A model generated the notes under the pieces. It made no database searches, had not been told where the DNA came from, and saw only the letters and a program-made list of their open reading frames with translations. Below are positions 1-8,730 of a stretch of 64,000 bases of DNA, one piece after another. The first letter of the stretch is position 1; every line of letters begins with the position of its first letter. This stretch comes from Acinetobacter sp. ANC 4910 (GTDB lineage: Bacteria > Pseudomonadota > Gammaproteobacteria > Pseudomonadales > Moraxellaceae). The translations under genes were made by a program, and so were the position numbers. The DNA lies in NCBI RefSeq assembly GCF_004331035.1, contig NZ_SJNT01000017.1, positions 1 through 64,000 of the forward strand, read 5' to 3'.

Positions 1-169
1 TATGTTACTCTAATCTAAGTTAAAGTCAACAGGTTTTGTTAATTATTTTTAAACTTATTCAAGACTTCTAGATTCTACCGCTTGGGCTAAATCCTTGTTT
101 CTCAACAAGTTTTAATCAACATCACCGCCGATGGATGTGCATTCTACAGCATTCCCAACACGTTGCAAT
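1..169 (-). promoter_or_regulatory. Promoter-like sites facing left out of the window
   Basis: On the minus strand, TTGCAA (163-168) lies 16 bases from TAGAAT (141-146), followed by a GC-containing discriminator. A second pair, TTGACT (24-29) and TAACAT (2-7), also has a 16-base spacer. Both would transcribe leftwards out of the window. Stacked strong promoters ahead of a gene are typical of stable-RNA or ribosomal operons, but the transcribed gene is not in view. The rest of the stretch up to the start of mlaA at 362 holds no ORF I can support. Confidence 0.4.
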
Positions 170-361
170 ACCCCTCTCTAAATTATTTGCAAAAAATGGT
201 TTGATTGATCATTTAATCAGCAAAAAACCTATTTTATTACATATTTTGATCAAATTTGTTTTAATACTATGAAGAAAACAACTGTTACAATACGTTCTAT
301 ACTCTAATTATTTTAGACTTCTTAAGTTTTTTATGACATTAAGAGCCGTCTTGGATCTATT

Positions 362-1285
362 ATGCAACATACTCACTATTATTTATGTGCGACACTTTTA
401 GCTGCTAGTTTTGCTTCTACCATTCAAGCAAATGATGATCTATCTGCTACAGCTTCAAGCGATACTCCTGTAAATGAAGTTGCACCTGAAGCACCATCTA
501 CTACTCAGGTTTCTAGACTTGAGTCATTAAAAGAACTCAAAAATGTAAAAGCAAATGATTTAAAAGTGAATGCAAATGCTGCACAGCCTGATAACATCAA
601 AGACCCTTTAGAAGCATTGAACCGGGAAACTTTTGCCTTCAATGATTTCTTAGACCGAAATTTTGCCAGACCAGTAGCAGTACAATATAAAACTAAAGTT
701 CCTGACAGTGTCCGCGGTGCTTATCGTGCATTTCGTAAGAACTTAAATGAACCTTGGAATGCCGTAAATCAATTGGTGCAAGGGCGCCCATCTCGTGCTG
801 CGAAGTCTTTAGGTCGCTTTACGATTAATACTGTGACGACTTTAGGTTTTGCTGATCCTGCACGACGTTTAGGTCTAGACATGGAAGAAGAAGGCTTGGG
901 TACGACACTTGGCTATTATGGTGTCCCTTCTGGTCCATATTTGGTTTTGCCTATTATAGGTCCAAGTACTTTCCGTGATGGTTTTGGTTTTGCTGTTGAT
1001 GGTCAAGCACGCCCACAAAAATACATATTTGCAGATAACGATGGCTTATATTGGTCAGATCAATTGCTACGTGGTATTGATGCACGCGCCCAAATCCTTG
1101 ATGTAGAAGATGTATTACAAGGTGACCGTTATGCAGCGATTCGAGATATCTATTTACAACGCAAGAATTTTGAAATCGCGCAAAAGCAAGGGCTTGATAC
1201 TGACAACATTTCCTTTGTTGATGAAGAACCTGATGATGGTATTGATGATACGCAAGATTCAGATAACTCACCACCGTCTGAATAA
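362..1285 (+). CDS. mlaA: MlaA/VacJ family outer-membrane lipid-asymmetry protein
   Basis: MlaA sits in the outer membrane. With the MlaFEDBC machinery it removes phospholipids from the outer leaflet. The family domain runs from about residue 80 (DPLEALNRETFAFND) to about 260, with the conserved FNxxLDRN and the glycine/proline-rich stretch around GYYGVPSGPYLVLPI. Residues 1-23 look like a signal peptide ending IQA. Unlike most MlaA proteins no lipobox cysteine follows it; the only early Cys is residue 9, so membrane anchoring may differ. A 45-residue low-complexity linker precedes the domain and the C terminus is very acidic (about 25 residues). Length (307) is somewhat above the E. coli protein because of these extensions. 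It appears monocistronic; mla transport genes are not nearby. Confidence 0.9.
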   Translation: MQHTHYYLCATLLAASFASTIQANDDLSATASSDTPVNEVAPEAPSTTQVSRLESLKELKNVKANDLKVNANAAQPDNIKDPLEALNRETFAFNDFLDRNFARPVAVQYKTKVPDSVRGAYRAFRKNLNEPWNAVNQLVQGRPSRAAKSLGRFTINTVTTLGFADPARRLGLDMEEEGLGTTLGYYGVPSGPYLVLPIIGPSTFRDGFGFAVDGQARPQKYIFADNDGLYWSDQLLRGIDARAQILDVEDVLQGDRYAAIRDIYLQRKNFEIAQKQGLDTDNISFVDEEPDDGIDDTQDSDNSPPSE

Positions 1286-1389
1286 TTTGTAAAACTTATT
1301 TGCACTAAAAAGCATTATTTTTTCTAGCAATTACTTGATTGATATAGTACATCTAACGATGTAAATCTAAAGGATCATACAATATATAT

Positions 1390-2358
1390 ATGTATTTCAT
1401 TCAACCAACTCGTAATATTCCTTATTTAGATCAGGTGCTTAACACACTTCCTAGTGTGCAGATGATTCAAATTAATGATATTGACTTGTATGATCCTACT
1501 ATTATCGCGATTGCCGATGTACAAGATTACCTGACCCACCAGTGGAGTTTACCCACAATTGTTATGGCCTTTGAAAACGAAGGGACTGCTTTAGCTCAGG
1601 CTTGGGAACTCGGCGCTCTTGCAGGTTGGATTTGGAATCGTTTACCTGCCAATCCTGAACATTCATTATTAAAAATTGATGCTCAATATAAGCGTAATCA
1701 GGACAGTCGTGATTTACCTTCTGCTGCTGAACTTCAAAAACGATTACTTCCAAATCCGATTGAACTGACCAATTATCGTATAGAAACACTGTTCCAACCT
1801 TCAGCCTATCTTTCTGGCGATTGGTACGACTATTGGAAGCTCAGTGACAAAGAAATTATTTTCTATTTGGCCGATGTGTCTGGTCATGGTGTCACCAGCA
1901 GTTTACTTACTTCATGGATGGCTGCGTTTCATGGCCGCTCAAAAACACCAAGAGAATTGATTAAGAAACTGAATGGAATGTTGGTGCAAGAAAATATTGA
2001 AAAGCACATCACCATGATTGCCGGTACATTGAATTTAGAAACCCATGTTTTAAAATGGTCGAGCGCAGGACACTATCCTCCTGCAATTATGCTAGAACCC
2101 AATCATCCACCTAAAATTTTAAATACCAGTAGTTTTCCACTCGGTTTAACGGAAGATTTAGAAGTAGAAGAATTCGAATGTGTGCTAAACAAGCATTCAC
2201 GTTTCATTATTTGCTCGGATGGTGCACTTGAACCTTTTGATGGCGGATTGAACGAACAATTCGAACAATTGGTCTTCCACTTGCAAAATCAATCATTTCA
2301 AGCCCCAGAACATGTGGCAGATGATATTGCCATCTTAAGTTTATGCAGAATGAATTAA
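1390..2358 (+). CDS. gigA: SpoIIE/PPM-type serine phosphatase, GigA-like
   Basis: A cytoplasmic PP2C-type (SpoIIE/RsbU) protein phosphatase. The C-terminal catalytic domain (about 125-320) shows the metal-binding motifs GDWYD (143-147), ADVSGHG (161-167), SDGALEP (276-282) and DDIAIL (311-316). The N-terminal 110 residues resemble a degenerate receiver-like fold without an obvious phosphoacceptor. The next gene encodes a STAS anti-anti-sigma protein 113 bases downstream. This matches the Acinetobacter GigA/GigB pair, in which GigA dephosphorylates GigB and GigB interacts with the nitrogen PTS protein NPr to control stress tolerance and virulence. That role is from family knowledge; the sequence shows only the domain and the pairing. 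Confidence 0.85.
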   Translation: MYFIQPTRNIPYLDQVLNTLPSVQMIQINDIDLYDPTIIAIADVQDYLTHQWSLPTIVMAFENEGTALAQAWELGALAGWIWNRLPANPEHSLLKIDAQYKRNQDSRDLPSAAELQKRLLPNPIELTNYRIETLFQPSAYLSGDWYDYWKLSDKEIIFYLADVSGHGVTSSLLTSWMAAFHGRSKTPRELIKKLNGMLVQENIEKHITMIAGTLNLETHVLKWSSAGHYPPAIMLEPNHPPKILNTSSFPLGLTEDLEVEEFECVLNKHSRFIICSDGALEPFDGGLNEQFEQLVFHLQNQSFQAPEHVADDIAILSLCRMN

Positions 2359-2471
2359 ATTAATTTTCAATAACTTAAATAATTCAATAGGTATCTACGA
2401 CTCAAGAATACTTGAGTCTACAGTTGCCCTATGTGATAATTTTAAAATCCTTCTCTGCAAATGGCATTTAT

Positions 2472-2993
2472 ATGTCAACAGGTCATGTTGAATATGCAAG
2501 TTTGGATGGAACGCATATTTTTAAGCTTATTGGCGAAGTGCGAGCCCAATCTTGTATCAGTCTAGACAAACTTTTAAACCGTATTGAACAACAGTCGAAT
2601 GTCGTTGGGGCAATCGTAGATTTAACCCAAACTACATTCATCGATAGCACAGTGTTAGGCATTTTAGCGAAACTTGGTTTGAAGCTAAAACAAGCCCACA
2701 ACATTCAGGCCGTCATGTTATCAACCAATCCAGATATTACGACTTTAGCCAATAGCATGGGCTTAGGTCAGGTTTTTGTCATCTTGAATTACTGCGGTGA
2801 TCCAAGCGTATGTACACGTGAGTTAATGGAAGAACACGTAACCAACTCAAGTATGCTGACAACCGTACTTGAGGCGCACAAAACCTTGATGAAATTGAAC
2901 GAAAATAATCAAAATATGTTTGAACCGCTGGTCAAACAACTCCAAAAAGAACAAGATAATTTGGAACAAGCGTCTCATCAACAAAACGCTTAA
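2472..2993 (+). CDS. gigB: STAS-domain anti-anti-sigma factor, GigB-like
   Basis: A STAS-domain protein of 173 residues from the ATG at 2472. A TTG at 2412 would add 20 residues but gives an atypical N terminus before MSTGHVEY, so I prefer the ATG. The phosphorylatable loop is IDSTVLG (57-63), where D58-S59-T60 matches the DSS/DST site used by partner-switching regulators. The last 60 residues are helical and charged, beyond the minimal STAS fold. It follows the GigA-like phosphatase, its expected partner, and is probably cotranscribed with it. No anti-sigma kinase gene is adjacent, which fits the reported use of NPr as an alternative partner; ptsO lies 36 kb away in this window. Confidence 0.82.
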   Translation: MSTGHVEYASLDGTHIFKLIGEVRAQSCISLDKLLNRIEQQSNVVGAIVDLTQTTFIDSTVLGILAKLGLKLKQAHNIQAVMLSTNPDITTLANSMGLGQVFVILNYCGDPSVCTRELMEEHVTNSSMLTTVLEAHKTLMKLNENNQNMFEPLVKQLQKEQDNLEQASHQQNA

Positions 2994-3017
2994 TGTACTT
3001 GATACAAGGATAAACTA

Positions 3018-3845
3018 ATGTCTTTACTTTCTGTTGCTCAAATGAATTCTCAAAATGATATTGAAGAAAACTTCAAGGTCATCGAATCATTGATTCAACA
3101 GAGTAAAGCACAGGGTTCTTCCTTGGTGGTGTTCCCTGAAAATTTCGTATGCTTTGCCGCAGGCAAACAACGTGAAACAGCAGCACAGTTCGAAACGATC
3201 CAAAAACGACTTGAAGCTTTAGCACACCAGTATCAAATCTGGCTGATTGCTGGGACTTTACCTTGCCCGTTCCGTCCTGATGGTTCTGTGATTGAAGATG
3301 GCCGTGTACGCACAGTAAGTTTGTGTATTAGCCCTGAGCGTACCGAAGCTCGTTACGACAAAATTCACTTGTTTGATGTACAAGTGGGCGATGCTGTCGG
3401 TGGCTACCAAGAATCCAAGTTTTTTGAACCCGGAACAGACATTGTTGTTGCACAAACACCTTTTGGCAACATTGGGATGATGGTCTGCTATGACCTTCGT
3501 TTCCCTGAACTGGCTTTACATTTACGTGCGCGTGGTGCCAATATTTTAACTGCCCCATCTGCCTTTACTTACACTACTGGTCAAATGCATTGGCAATTAC
3601 TTTTACAAGCACGTGCCATGGACAGTCAATGCCAAGTGCTAGGGGCTGCTCAACAAGGCTGGCATGGTGAAAAACGTCAAACTTGGGGACATACTGCTGC
3701 GACCAATAGTCGTGGGCAAGTGTTGGATCTGATTACAACCGAAGGTACACAGCTCATTACTGTACCTTTTGACTTACAAGAACAACAACAAATCCGTGAG
3801 TCCATGCCTTTAATGCAACATCGCCAATTGGTTCAGTTCGGTTAA
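3018..3845 (+). CDS. Nitrilase-family amidohydrolase (Nit1-like, deaminated glutathione amidase type)
   Basis: A 275-residue carbon-nitrogen hydrolase. The catalytic triad is visible: Glu41 in VVFPENF, Lys115 in YDKIHLFDV and Cys157 in MMVCYDLRFPEL. The RFPEL signature after the cysteine and the single-domain length place it near the Nit1/NitFhit branch, whose known members hydrolyse deaminated glutathione; the substrate here is inferred. It begins 24 bases after gigB, so it may be the third gene of the same operon, as in related genomes, although no functional link with partner switching is evident. No signal peptide, so cytosolic. Confidence 0.85.
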   Translation: MSLLSVAQMNSQNDIEENFKVIESLIQQSKAQGSSLVVFPENFVCFAAGKQRETAAQFETIQKRLEALAHQYQIWLIAGTLPCPFRPDGSVIEDGRVRTVSLCISPERTEARYDKIHLFDVQVGDAVGGYQESKFFEPGTDIVVAQTPFGNIGMMVCYDLRFPELALHLRARGANILTAPSAFTYTTGQMHWQLLLQARAMDSQCQVLGAAQQGWHGEKRQTWGHTAATNSRGQVLDLITTEGTQLITVPFDLQEQQQIRESMPLMQHRQLVQFG

Positions 3846-4060
3846 AAGTCTGACTCACCTTATTTCTTTTGGATAAAACTACTTTTTTCAATAAAGTTAA
3901 ATATTTAGCTTAGAGCAATTTCATCTGAAATAAGTGATTGGTTTCAGCTTCAAAATGTTTACTCAATTTGCATGCCGACCTTGTTGTGAACGAATTGTCA
4001 CAAATCTCAATTGATCTAAAAAATAGATCATGCCTATATATAAATCTAATTGTTTAATAC

Positions 4061-4116
4061 TTGCACTACAAATTAAATCGTGTACGATATATTTGTATTC
4101 GATATAAATATAGGTG
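4061..4116 (+). promoter_or_regulatory. ohr upstream region with inverted repeat and ribosome site
   Basis: An inverted repeat ATCGT-GT-ACGAT (4077-4088) sits in an AT-rich segment 34 bases before the ohr start, next to a possible -35 TTGCAC (4061-4066). Such palindromes near ohr promoters are commonly bound by the peroxide-sensing MarR protein OhrR, but no ohrR gene is in this window. AGGTG (4112-4116) is the ribosome site for the ATG at 4123. The assignment as an operator is inference. Confidence 0.35.
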
Positions 4117-4122
4117 AATAAA

Positions 4123-4548
4123 ATGTCTCTAGAACAAGTAGTTTATACCGCACATGCCAAAGCAACAGGTGGTCGTGATGGTCGTGCAATCTCATCTGAT
4201 GGTATTTTAGATGTAAAACTCACCGTCCCAAAAGAAATGGGCGGCATGGGTGGTGGTACTAATCCTGAACAATTATTCGCTGCGGGTTATTCTGCCTGTT
4301 TTCTAGGTGCTATGAAATTCGTTGCCAACCGCGATCATTTAAAAATTACACCAGATGTATATATCGAAGGTGATGTCGGTATTGGTCCTATTCCAACAGG
4401 CTTTGGTATTCAAGTGACTTTGAATATTCATTTGGAAGGCCTAGAGCAAGCTGAAGCACAAAAATTAGTAGATGCGGCACATATTGTTTGCCCTTATTCA
4501 AATGCCACTCGCGGCAATATTGATGTGACATTGAATGTGATTGTTTAA
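4123..4548 (+). CDS. ohr: Organic hydroperoxide resistance protein Ohr
   Basis: A 141-residue Ohr/OsmC-fold peroxidase that reduces organic and fatty-acid hydroperoxides with lipoyl-protein thiols. The two catalytic cysteines are Cys59 (GYSACFLGAM) and Cys123 (VCPYSNATRGN), the latter in the Ohr-specific VCPYS motif, which separates it from OsmC. The MGGMGGGTNPEQLFAAGYSACF block is nearly canonical. I start at ATG 4123 because AGGTG lies 6 bases upstream; a GTG at 4114 would overlap that ribosome site. It is monocistronic, with a 270-base upstream gap and a strong terminator just downstream. Confidence 0.95.
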   Translation: MSLEQVVYTAHAKATGGRDGRAISSDGILDVKLTVPKEMGGMGGGTNPEQLFAAGYSACFLGAMKFVANRDHLKITPDVYIEGDVGIGPIPTGFGIQVTLNIHLEGLEQAEAQKLVDAAHIVCPYSNATRGNIDVTLNVIV

Positions 4549-4557
4549 GTCACACGT

Positions 4558-4587
4558 TCTATCCCGAAGTCATCACTTCGGGATAGA
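4558..4587. terminator. Hairpin between convergent ohr and unknown secreted gene
   Basis: A perfect 13-bp stem, TCTATCCCGAAGT paired with ACTTCGGGATAGA around a CATC loop, lies between the two convergent stop codons. It can serve ohr and perhaps the opposing gene, although the following T-run is short. Confidence 0.7.
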
Positions 4588-4591
4588 AATT

Positions 4592-5164
4592 TCATAACCT
4601 ACAAGGATTCGGAAATACTTTTTTAAATTTCTTTTGATCATCTATTTCATCTGCCACCAAAACTAAATTACCATTTTGATCAAAATAAGAAGAACCTTGA
4701 AACACGGTATATTGAGCTATATCAAAAATAGGAACATTTTGAAAACTATGGTGCTGAGTACTGATCAACGTATAGCTTTTTTTCGAATTTAATTGGCGTG
4801 CGGTGATTTTATTCTGTTCAGAATCAGTTTCAATGAGGCAATTATGCTGAGCATCAATCGCGATAAATTCTTGAGTCGCATCATCTGCTTGTTTATTTTT
4901 TGCTAGAAAACGATGGATCTGACATGGACTACCACATGACATTTGAACATGGTAATAATTTTGATTTAGACGTTCAATCTGTGGTGATTTCATACCACCA
5001 TAAACTTTTTCTTTCTTGCCATCGGTGTTTCTAATGACATCACAAGACCACTCCATCTCATCATGACATTGCTCATACACCTTAAATAATTCAGTATCAG
5101 CAAAACTATACTGGGCAATAAATGTCCCACTTATTAAAAAAAAGGAAATTAAAAGTTTATTCAT
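4592..5164 (-). CDS. Secreted protein of unknown function
   Basis: I do not recognise the family. The 190-residue product begins with a clear type I signal peptide (MNKLLISFFLISGTFIAQYSFA, cleavage near residue 22), so it is probably periplasmic. The mature part has five cysteines, four of them in the first half (near ECHD-type EQCHDEMEWSC and SCGSPC), which suggests disulfide bonds, plus a C-terminal PNPCRL. No membrane segment follows the leader. It stands alone, convergent with ohr and separated by 220 bases from gspE, so context gives no functional hint. The start is the only ATG ahead of the signal peptide. Confidence 0.7.
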   Translation of the reverse strand: MNKLLISFFLISGTFIAQYSFADTELFKVYEQCHDEMEWSCDVIRNTDGKKEKVYGGMKSPQIERLNQNYYHVQMSCGSPCQIHRFLAKNKQADDATQEFIAIDAQHNCLIETDSEQNKITARQLNSKKSYTLISTQHHSFQNVPIFDIAQYTVFQGSSYFDQNGNLVLVADEIDDQKKFKKVFPNPCRL

Positions 5165-5313
5165 GATTAAAATCTATTTGTTCTTACGTTAAGTTTCATA
5201 GTGACCTTCATGATTTTTTAGCAACACAAAAGCCTTACAATCAATTGCTAAAGGCTAATATTTAAACTAGACCAATCCCCCCTTAAAGCCATGCTTTGTA
5301 AAACATTTTAAAA

Positions 5314-5363
5314 TTAATTTTCTCTTTCGCAGTCCTTTCTTCTAAAGCGAAAGAGAAAATTAA
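5314..5363 (-). terminator. Long inverted repeat downstream of gspE
   Basis: A perfect 17-bp inverted repeat, TTAATTTTCTCTTTCGC (5314-5330) and its complement (5347-5363), encloses a 16-base loop starting 24 bases after the gspE stop. The A/T-rich outer stem gives a U-run on the minus-strand transcript, so it is a plausible intrinsic terminator for gspE. The loop is longer than usual. Confidence 0.6.
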
Positions 5364-5386
5364 CGGAATAGACTAATCAGTTTCAG

Positions 5387-6877
5387 TTATTCAGCCGCTT
5401 CATTGGTCACACGTAAAACTTCCTCCAAAGTCGTTTTACCTGCCAAAACTTTTCTCAAACCATCATCCCGAATAGAGCCTGAATGCTGCCGTGCATAACT
5501 TTCTAATTCAAATTCGGCCGCATTGCCATGTATTAAACGGCGCATAGACTCATCTACAGGCACGATTTCATAAATTGCAGTTCGCCCACTAAAACCCATA
5601 TGTGAACATTGCTCACACCCCTGTGGCTCTGGCAATTTCAACCCTTCAACCGAAGAAATAATCGGCTTAAAAATCTGCTGTTCAAATGGGTCTGCCTCGT
5701 GCCACGTGGTGCAATGGGGGCAAAGTGTACGAACCAAACGTTGTGCAATCACACCAATAAGAGAACTCGACAACAAGAAAGGTTCAATGCCCATATCTTT
5801 TAATCGGGTGACCGCACCAATTGCTGTGTTGGTATGCAGAGTCGACAAGACTAAATGTCCCGTTAATGATGCCTGCACCGCAATTTCGGCTGTTTCTAAA
5901 TCACGGATTTCCCCCACCATCACCACATCTGGGTCTTGACGCAACATCGCTTTTAATGCCCGTGCAAAGGTCATATCTACCTTGGTGTTCACCTGTGTCT
6001 GACCAATCCCTTCCAACTGATACTCAATTGGATCTTCAGCGGTCAAAATATTGCGGGTATTGTCATTTAGGTCGGATAAGGCAGCATATAAGGTCGTGGT
6101 CTTACCTGAACCCGTCGGCCCAGTCACCAAAATAATGCCATGTGGACGATGCACCAATTGGGTTAAACGCTCGTAGTCGGGTTTCAATAAGCCCAAATGG
6201 GTCATATTCAAACGACCTGCTTGCTTATCTAACAAACGCATCACGACACGCTCGCCATGTGATGAGGGTAAAGTCGAGACACGTACATCAACCTCACGCC
6301 CTGCTAGGCGCAATGAAATACGTCCATCCTGAGGAATCCGCTTTTCAGCAATATCCAATTTCGCCATGACTTTAATCCGCGACACCAAAAGCGGTGCCAA
6401 CTCACGGCGAGGCTGTACAATTTCACGCAGTTGACCATCCACTCGTAAACGTACCGAGAGTTTCTTTTCAAAAGCTTCAATATGAATATCCGATGCACCA
6501 ACGCGAATCGCTTCTGAAAGCAAGGCGTTAATTAAACGTACAATCGGCGCATCATCTTCTTGATCCATCAGATCTTCAGCTTCTGGCACTTGATCTGCCA
6601 AACTGAGTAAATCTGGATGATCTTCCAGTCCCGCAGCCACTTGCTGTGACTCACCTGTATCCCCAGCATAACTAGAACTAAGTAAAGCGTTAAAACGTTG
6701 ATCGTCTAATAGTTCATAGTGTGCAGGCACATTGAGTAAACGGCGCGCTTCTTGTAATGCAATCCATGCAGTATTTTCACGGCGTACAATAAAAACCTGA
6801 TCCCCATCATATCGAAGTAAAACGCCATGTCGCTTGGCAAAACTATAAGGAATTTGTATTTGTTTAAGTATTTGCAT
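5387..6877 (-). CDS. gspE: Type II secretion ATPase GspE
   Basis: A cytoplasmic hexameric ATPase that drives pseudopilus assembly in the type II secretion system. It contains a Walker A GPTGSGKTTT (about 253-262), the Asp box with DIHIE (about 130), Walker B DPDVVMVGEIRD, a His box (TGHLVLSTLHTN) and the C4 zinc motif CPHC...CEQC (about 390-430). That set, plus the short N-terminal domain, favours GspE over PilB, whose N terminus is longer. Start: ATG at 6877; a GTG immediately before it (6880) is the alternative, giving 497 residues. It is alone; other gsp genes are not in the window, as is usual where T2SS genes are scattered. It diverges from the DUF432-like gene. Confidence 0.92.
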   Translation of the reverse strand: MQILKQIQIPYSFAKRHGVLLRYDGDQVFIVRRENTAWIALQEARRLLNVPAHYELLDDQRFNALLSSSYAGDTGESQQVAAGLEDHPDLLSLADQVPEAEDLMDQEDDAPIVRLINALLSEAIRVGASDIHIEAFEKKLSVRLRVDGQLREIVQPRRELAPLLVSRIKVMAKLDIAEKRIPQDGRISLRLAGREVDVRVSTLPSSHGERVVMRLLDKQAGRLNMTHLGLLKPDYERLTQLVHRPHGIILVTGPTGSGKTTTLYAALSDLNDNTRNILTAEDPIEYQLEGIGQTQVNTKVDMTFARALKAMLRQDPDVVMVGEIRDLETAEIAVQASLTGHLVLSTLHTNTAIGAVTRLKDMGIEPFLLSSSLIGVIAQRLVRTLCPHCTTWHEADPFEQQIFKPIISSVEGLKLPEPQGCEQCSHMGFSGRTAIYEIVPVDESMRRLIHGNAAEFELESYARQHSGSIRDDGLRKVLAGKTTLEEVLRVTNEAAE

Positions 6878-6978
6878 CACAAAATTATAATGATGAAAAA
6901 GAGGCTTTTGAGTGTACTCTAAGCTTATGACAGCGTGAAGTCTGTTTTTGACTGAACTGACTAGAGGACTTTTTTATT

Positions 6979-7803
6979 TTGGCATCATCTGATTTCGAGC
7001 ATCATCAAGCTGAACAACCCTCACTCAAATGGTGGGGCGAACAAAAATTCGAATTAAATCAAGCTAGAACATGGCAGTTTGGCTCTTTATTGTTTCGTCT
7101 GGCGCGAAGCATCAATGAATGGCGTCTAGAATATCATCGCCCACAATATCAAAAAGATTCTGAGCGCCAATGGAATATCATCAAAGATCCTGAATTTGCC
7201 TTTCCACAACCCATCAAAATTGAGCGTTATATGTTTCGTCAAACGCACGAAACATTTCATTTGATGCCGCGCTTGGCAGATCGATCTGTCGTGATTAAAC
7301 CTGTCGATCCCATTTATATTCCTGCTGGGCAACGTGGAACCCTTTACATTAGTACGCCGCTCTGGATTGCAGGTTTTGTTGAAAGCCAACGTGAACCGTT
7401 ATTTGACCTTCCGATGATGCAACCCAAAGATACGTGGTTCGGTCCCGACCACCGTACAGGTGAGATCTGCTATGCCACCGCAGTGGATGGGCGTACGGAG
7501 TTAAGTTTACTGAAACCAAGTCCTTTTCGGGCAGTCACACCGATTGAATTCCACAACACCAGTGGTCAACAACTGCGCTTTGATCGAATGAATATTCCTG
7601 TTTCGGCGCTGCCTCTTTTTTACAGTGAAAGTACCAATCGTTTATGGACGTCACAAATTAAAGTCATTCACGAAGATTTAACCCGACCACCGCGCATTAA
7701 AATTGAAAACCGAACTCCACCTTTGGCGGGTGAAGTCACTTATGTACATGCACCTCGCTCACCTGGCGGTGCCTTGTTCAATATGTTTGACTCATTTTTT
7801 TAG
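6979..7803 (+). CDS. DUF432-like protein paired with MscS channel
   Basis: A 274-residue soluble protein with no signal peptide or membrane span. Its sequence and placement directly before an MscS channel suggest the DUF432 family, which is often encoded beside such channels; I rate that as probable, not certain. It is rich in aromatic residues, Pro and Arg (for example RYMFRQTHETFHLMPRLADRS and the ending GGALFNMFDSFF), with mostly beta-type predicted segments in the second half. The start is TTG at 6979 with GAGGA about 10 bases upstream; no ATG fits the N terminus. It ends 9 bases before mscS, so the two are probably cotranscribed and may form a gating or sensing partnership. Confidence 0.6.
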   Translation: MASSDFEHHQAEQPSLKWWGEQKFELNQARTWQFGSLLFRLARSINEWRLEYHRPQYQKDSERQWNIIKDPEFAFPQPIKIERYMFRQTHETFHLMPRLADRSVVIKPVDPIYIPAGQRGTLYISTPLWIAGFVESQREPLFDLPMMQPKDTWFGPDHRTGEICYATAVDGRTELSLLKPSPFRAVTPIEFHNTSGQQLRFDRMNIPVSALPLFYSESTNRLWTSQIKVIHEDLTRPPRIKIENRTPPLAGEVTYVHAPRSPGGALFNMFDSFF

Positions 7804-7812
7804 GATACTGAT

Positions 7813-8730
7813 ATGCCAGAGACCAATATTCCTAAAGATGTTGCAGTCAGCTTGAAGGAAATTTTTACCAACATTAACTTCGAAAGAATCAGTGAGATTT
7901 TTGTCGCACTGGTACTGTGTCTGATTGGTTTCATCCTCGCGCGCCTGATTTCCAATACTTTTATACGAACGGTTGGACAGAACTTTAACGCTCATCAAAG
8001 TATGGTTTGGCGTCGCGGGATTTTTTATTTTATTTTCGTCCTGTTTATAATGGCAAGCTTAAAAGAAGCAGGCTTTAAGCTCAGTGTTTTTATTGGTGCT
8101 GCGGGTATTTTTACCGTCGCGCTTGGTTTCGCTTCACAAACATCTGCCAGTAACTTAATTAGCGGTCTATTCCTGATTGGTGAAGGTTCCTTTGAAGTTG
8201 GAGATACCATTCAAATCACTCTGATCCGTGGTCATACCATTGAAGGAGAAGTTATTTCTATTGATTTACTCTCTGTAAAGTTACTGACTTTAGATAATAT
8301 TTATGTGCGTCTGCCCAACGAGCAATTGATTCGCGCTCCTGTCCTAAATTTATCCAAATTCCCAATTCGGCGGATTCCAATTACCCTCGCTATTAACTTT
8401 CAGGAAGATATTATTAAAGTCCGTGAAGTCCTGTTAGATGTTGCTGCCCACTATCCCTTAGCCTTGGATGACCCTAAACCCGAGGTCACAGTAACCGCCT
8501 TTCGTGAATCAACCATCGAAATTCTGTTTGCTGTTTGGTGCCGACAAGAAATTTTTCTAAAAGCACGGGATGAACTTCAAGAGCATGTACGTAATGGTTT
8601 CTTAAAAAACCATATTGAAATTCCAGTCCCTAAAATGGGTATTATTGATCGCCCTCGTCCCAAAGCGCGTGATGAGATTGACCAGTATGCCAATGAGAAA
8701 GAACTCAAAAGAGGACCCAAAGAGCGATAA
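7813..8730 (+). CDS. MscS-family mechanosensitive ion channel
   Basis: A 305-residue small-conductance mechanosensitive channel of the inner membrane, releasing solutes on hypo-osmotic shock. It has about three membrane segments (roughly 35-55, 75-95 and 100-120), the pore-lining glycine/alanine helix (FIGAAGIFTVALGFASQTSASNL in the sequence, with the conserved LGFASQ), then the beta domain GDTIQI and the alpha/beta vestibule. The length is close to E. coli MscS (286). It follows the DUF432-like gene by 9 bases. Its stop codon lies within the left arm of the terminator shared with the convergent DUF2339 gene. Confidence 0.88.
   Translation: MPETNIPKDVAVSLKEIFTNINFERISEIFVALVLCLIGFILARLISNTFIRTVGQNFNAHQSMVWRRGIFYFIFVLFIMASLKEAGFKLSVFIGAAGIFTVALGFASQTSASNLISGLFLIGEGSFEVGDTIQITLIRGHTIEGEVISIDLLSVKLLTLDNIYVRLPNEQLIRAPVLNLSKFPIRRIPITLAINFQEDIIKVREVLLDVAAHYPLALDDPKPEVTVTAFRESTIEILFAVWCRQEIFLKARDELQEHVRNGFLKNHIEIPVPKMGIIDRPRPKARDEIDQYANEKELKRGPKER

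Noticed and set aside
5821-6135. Plus-strand 104-residue ORF opposite gspE
   Set aside because: Shadow of gspE codons; no ribosome site or family signal.
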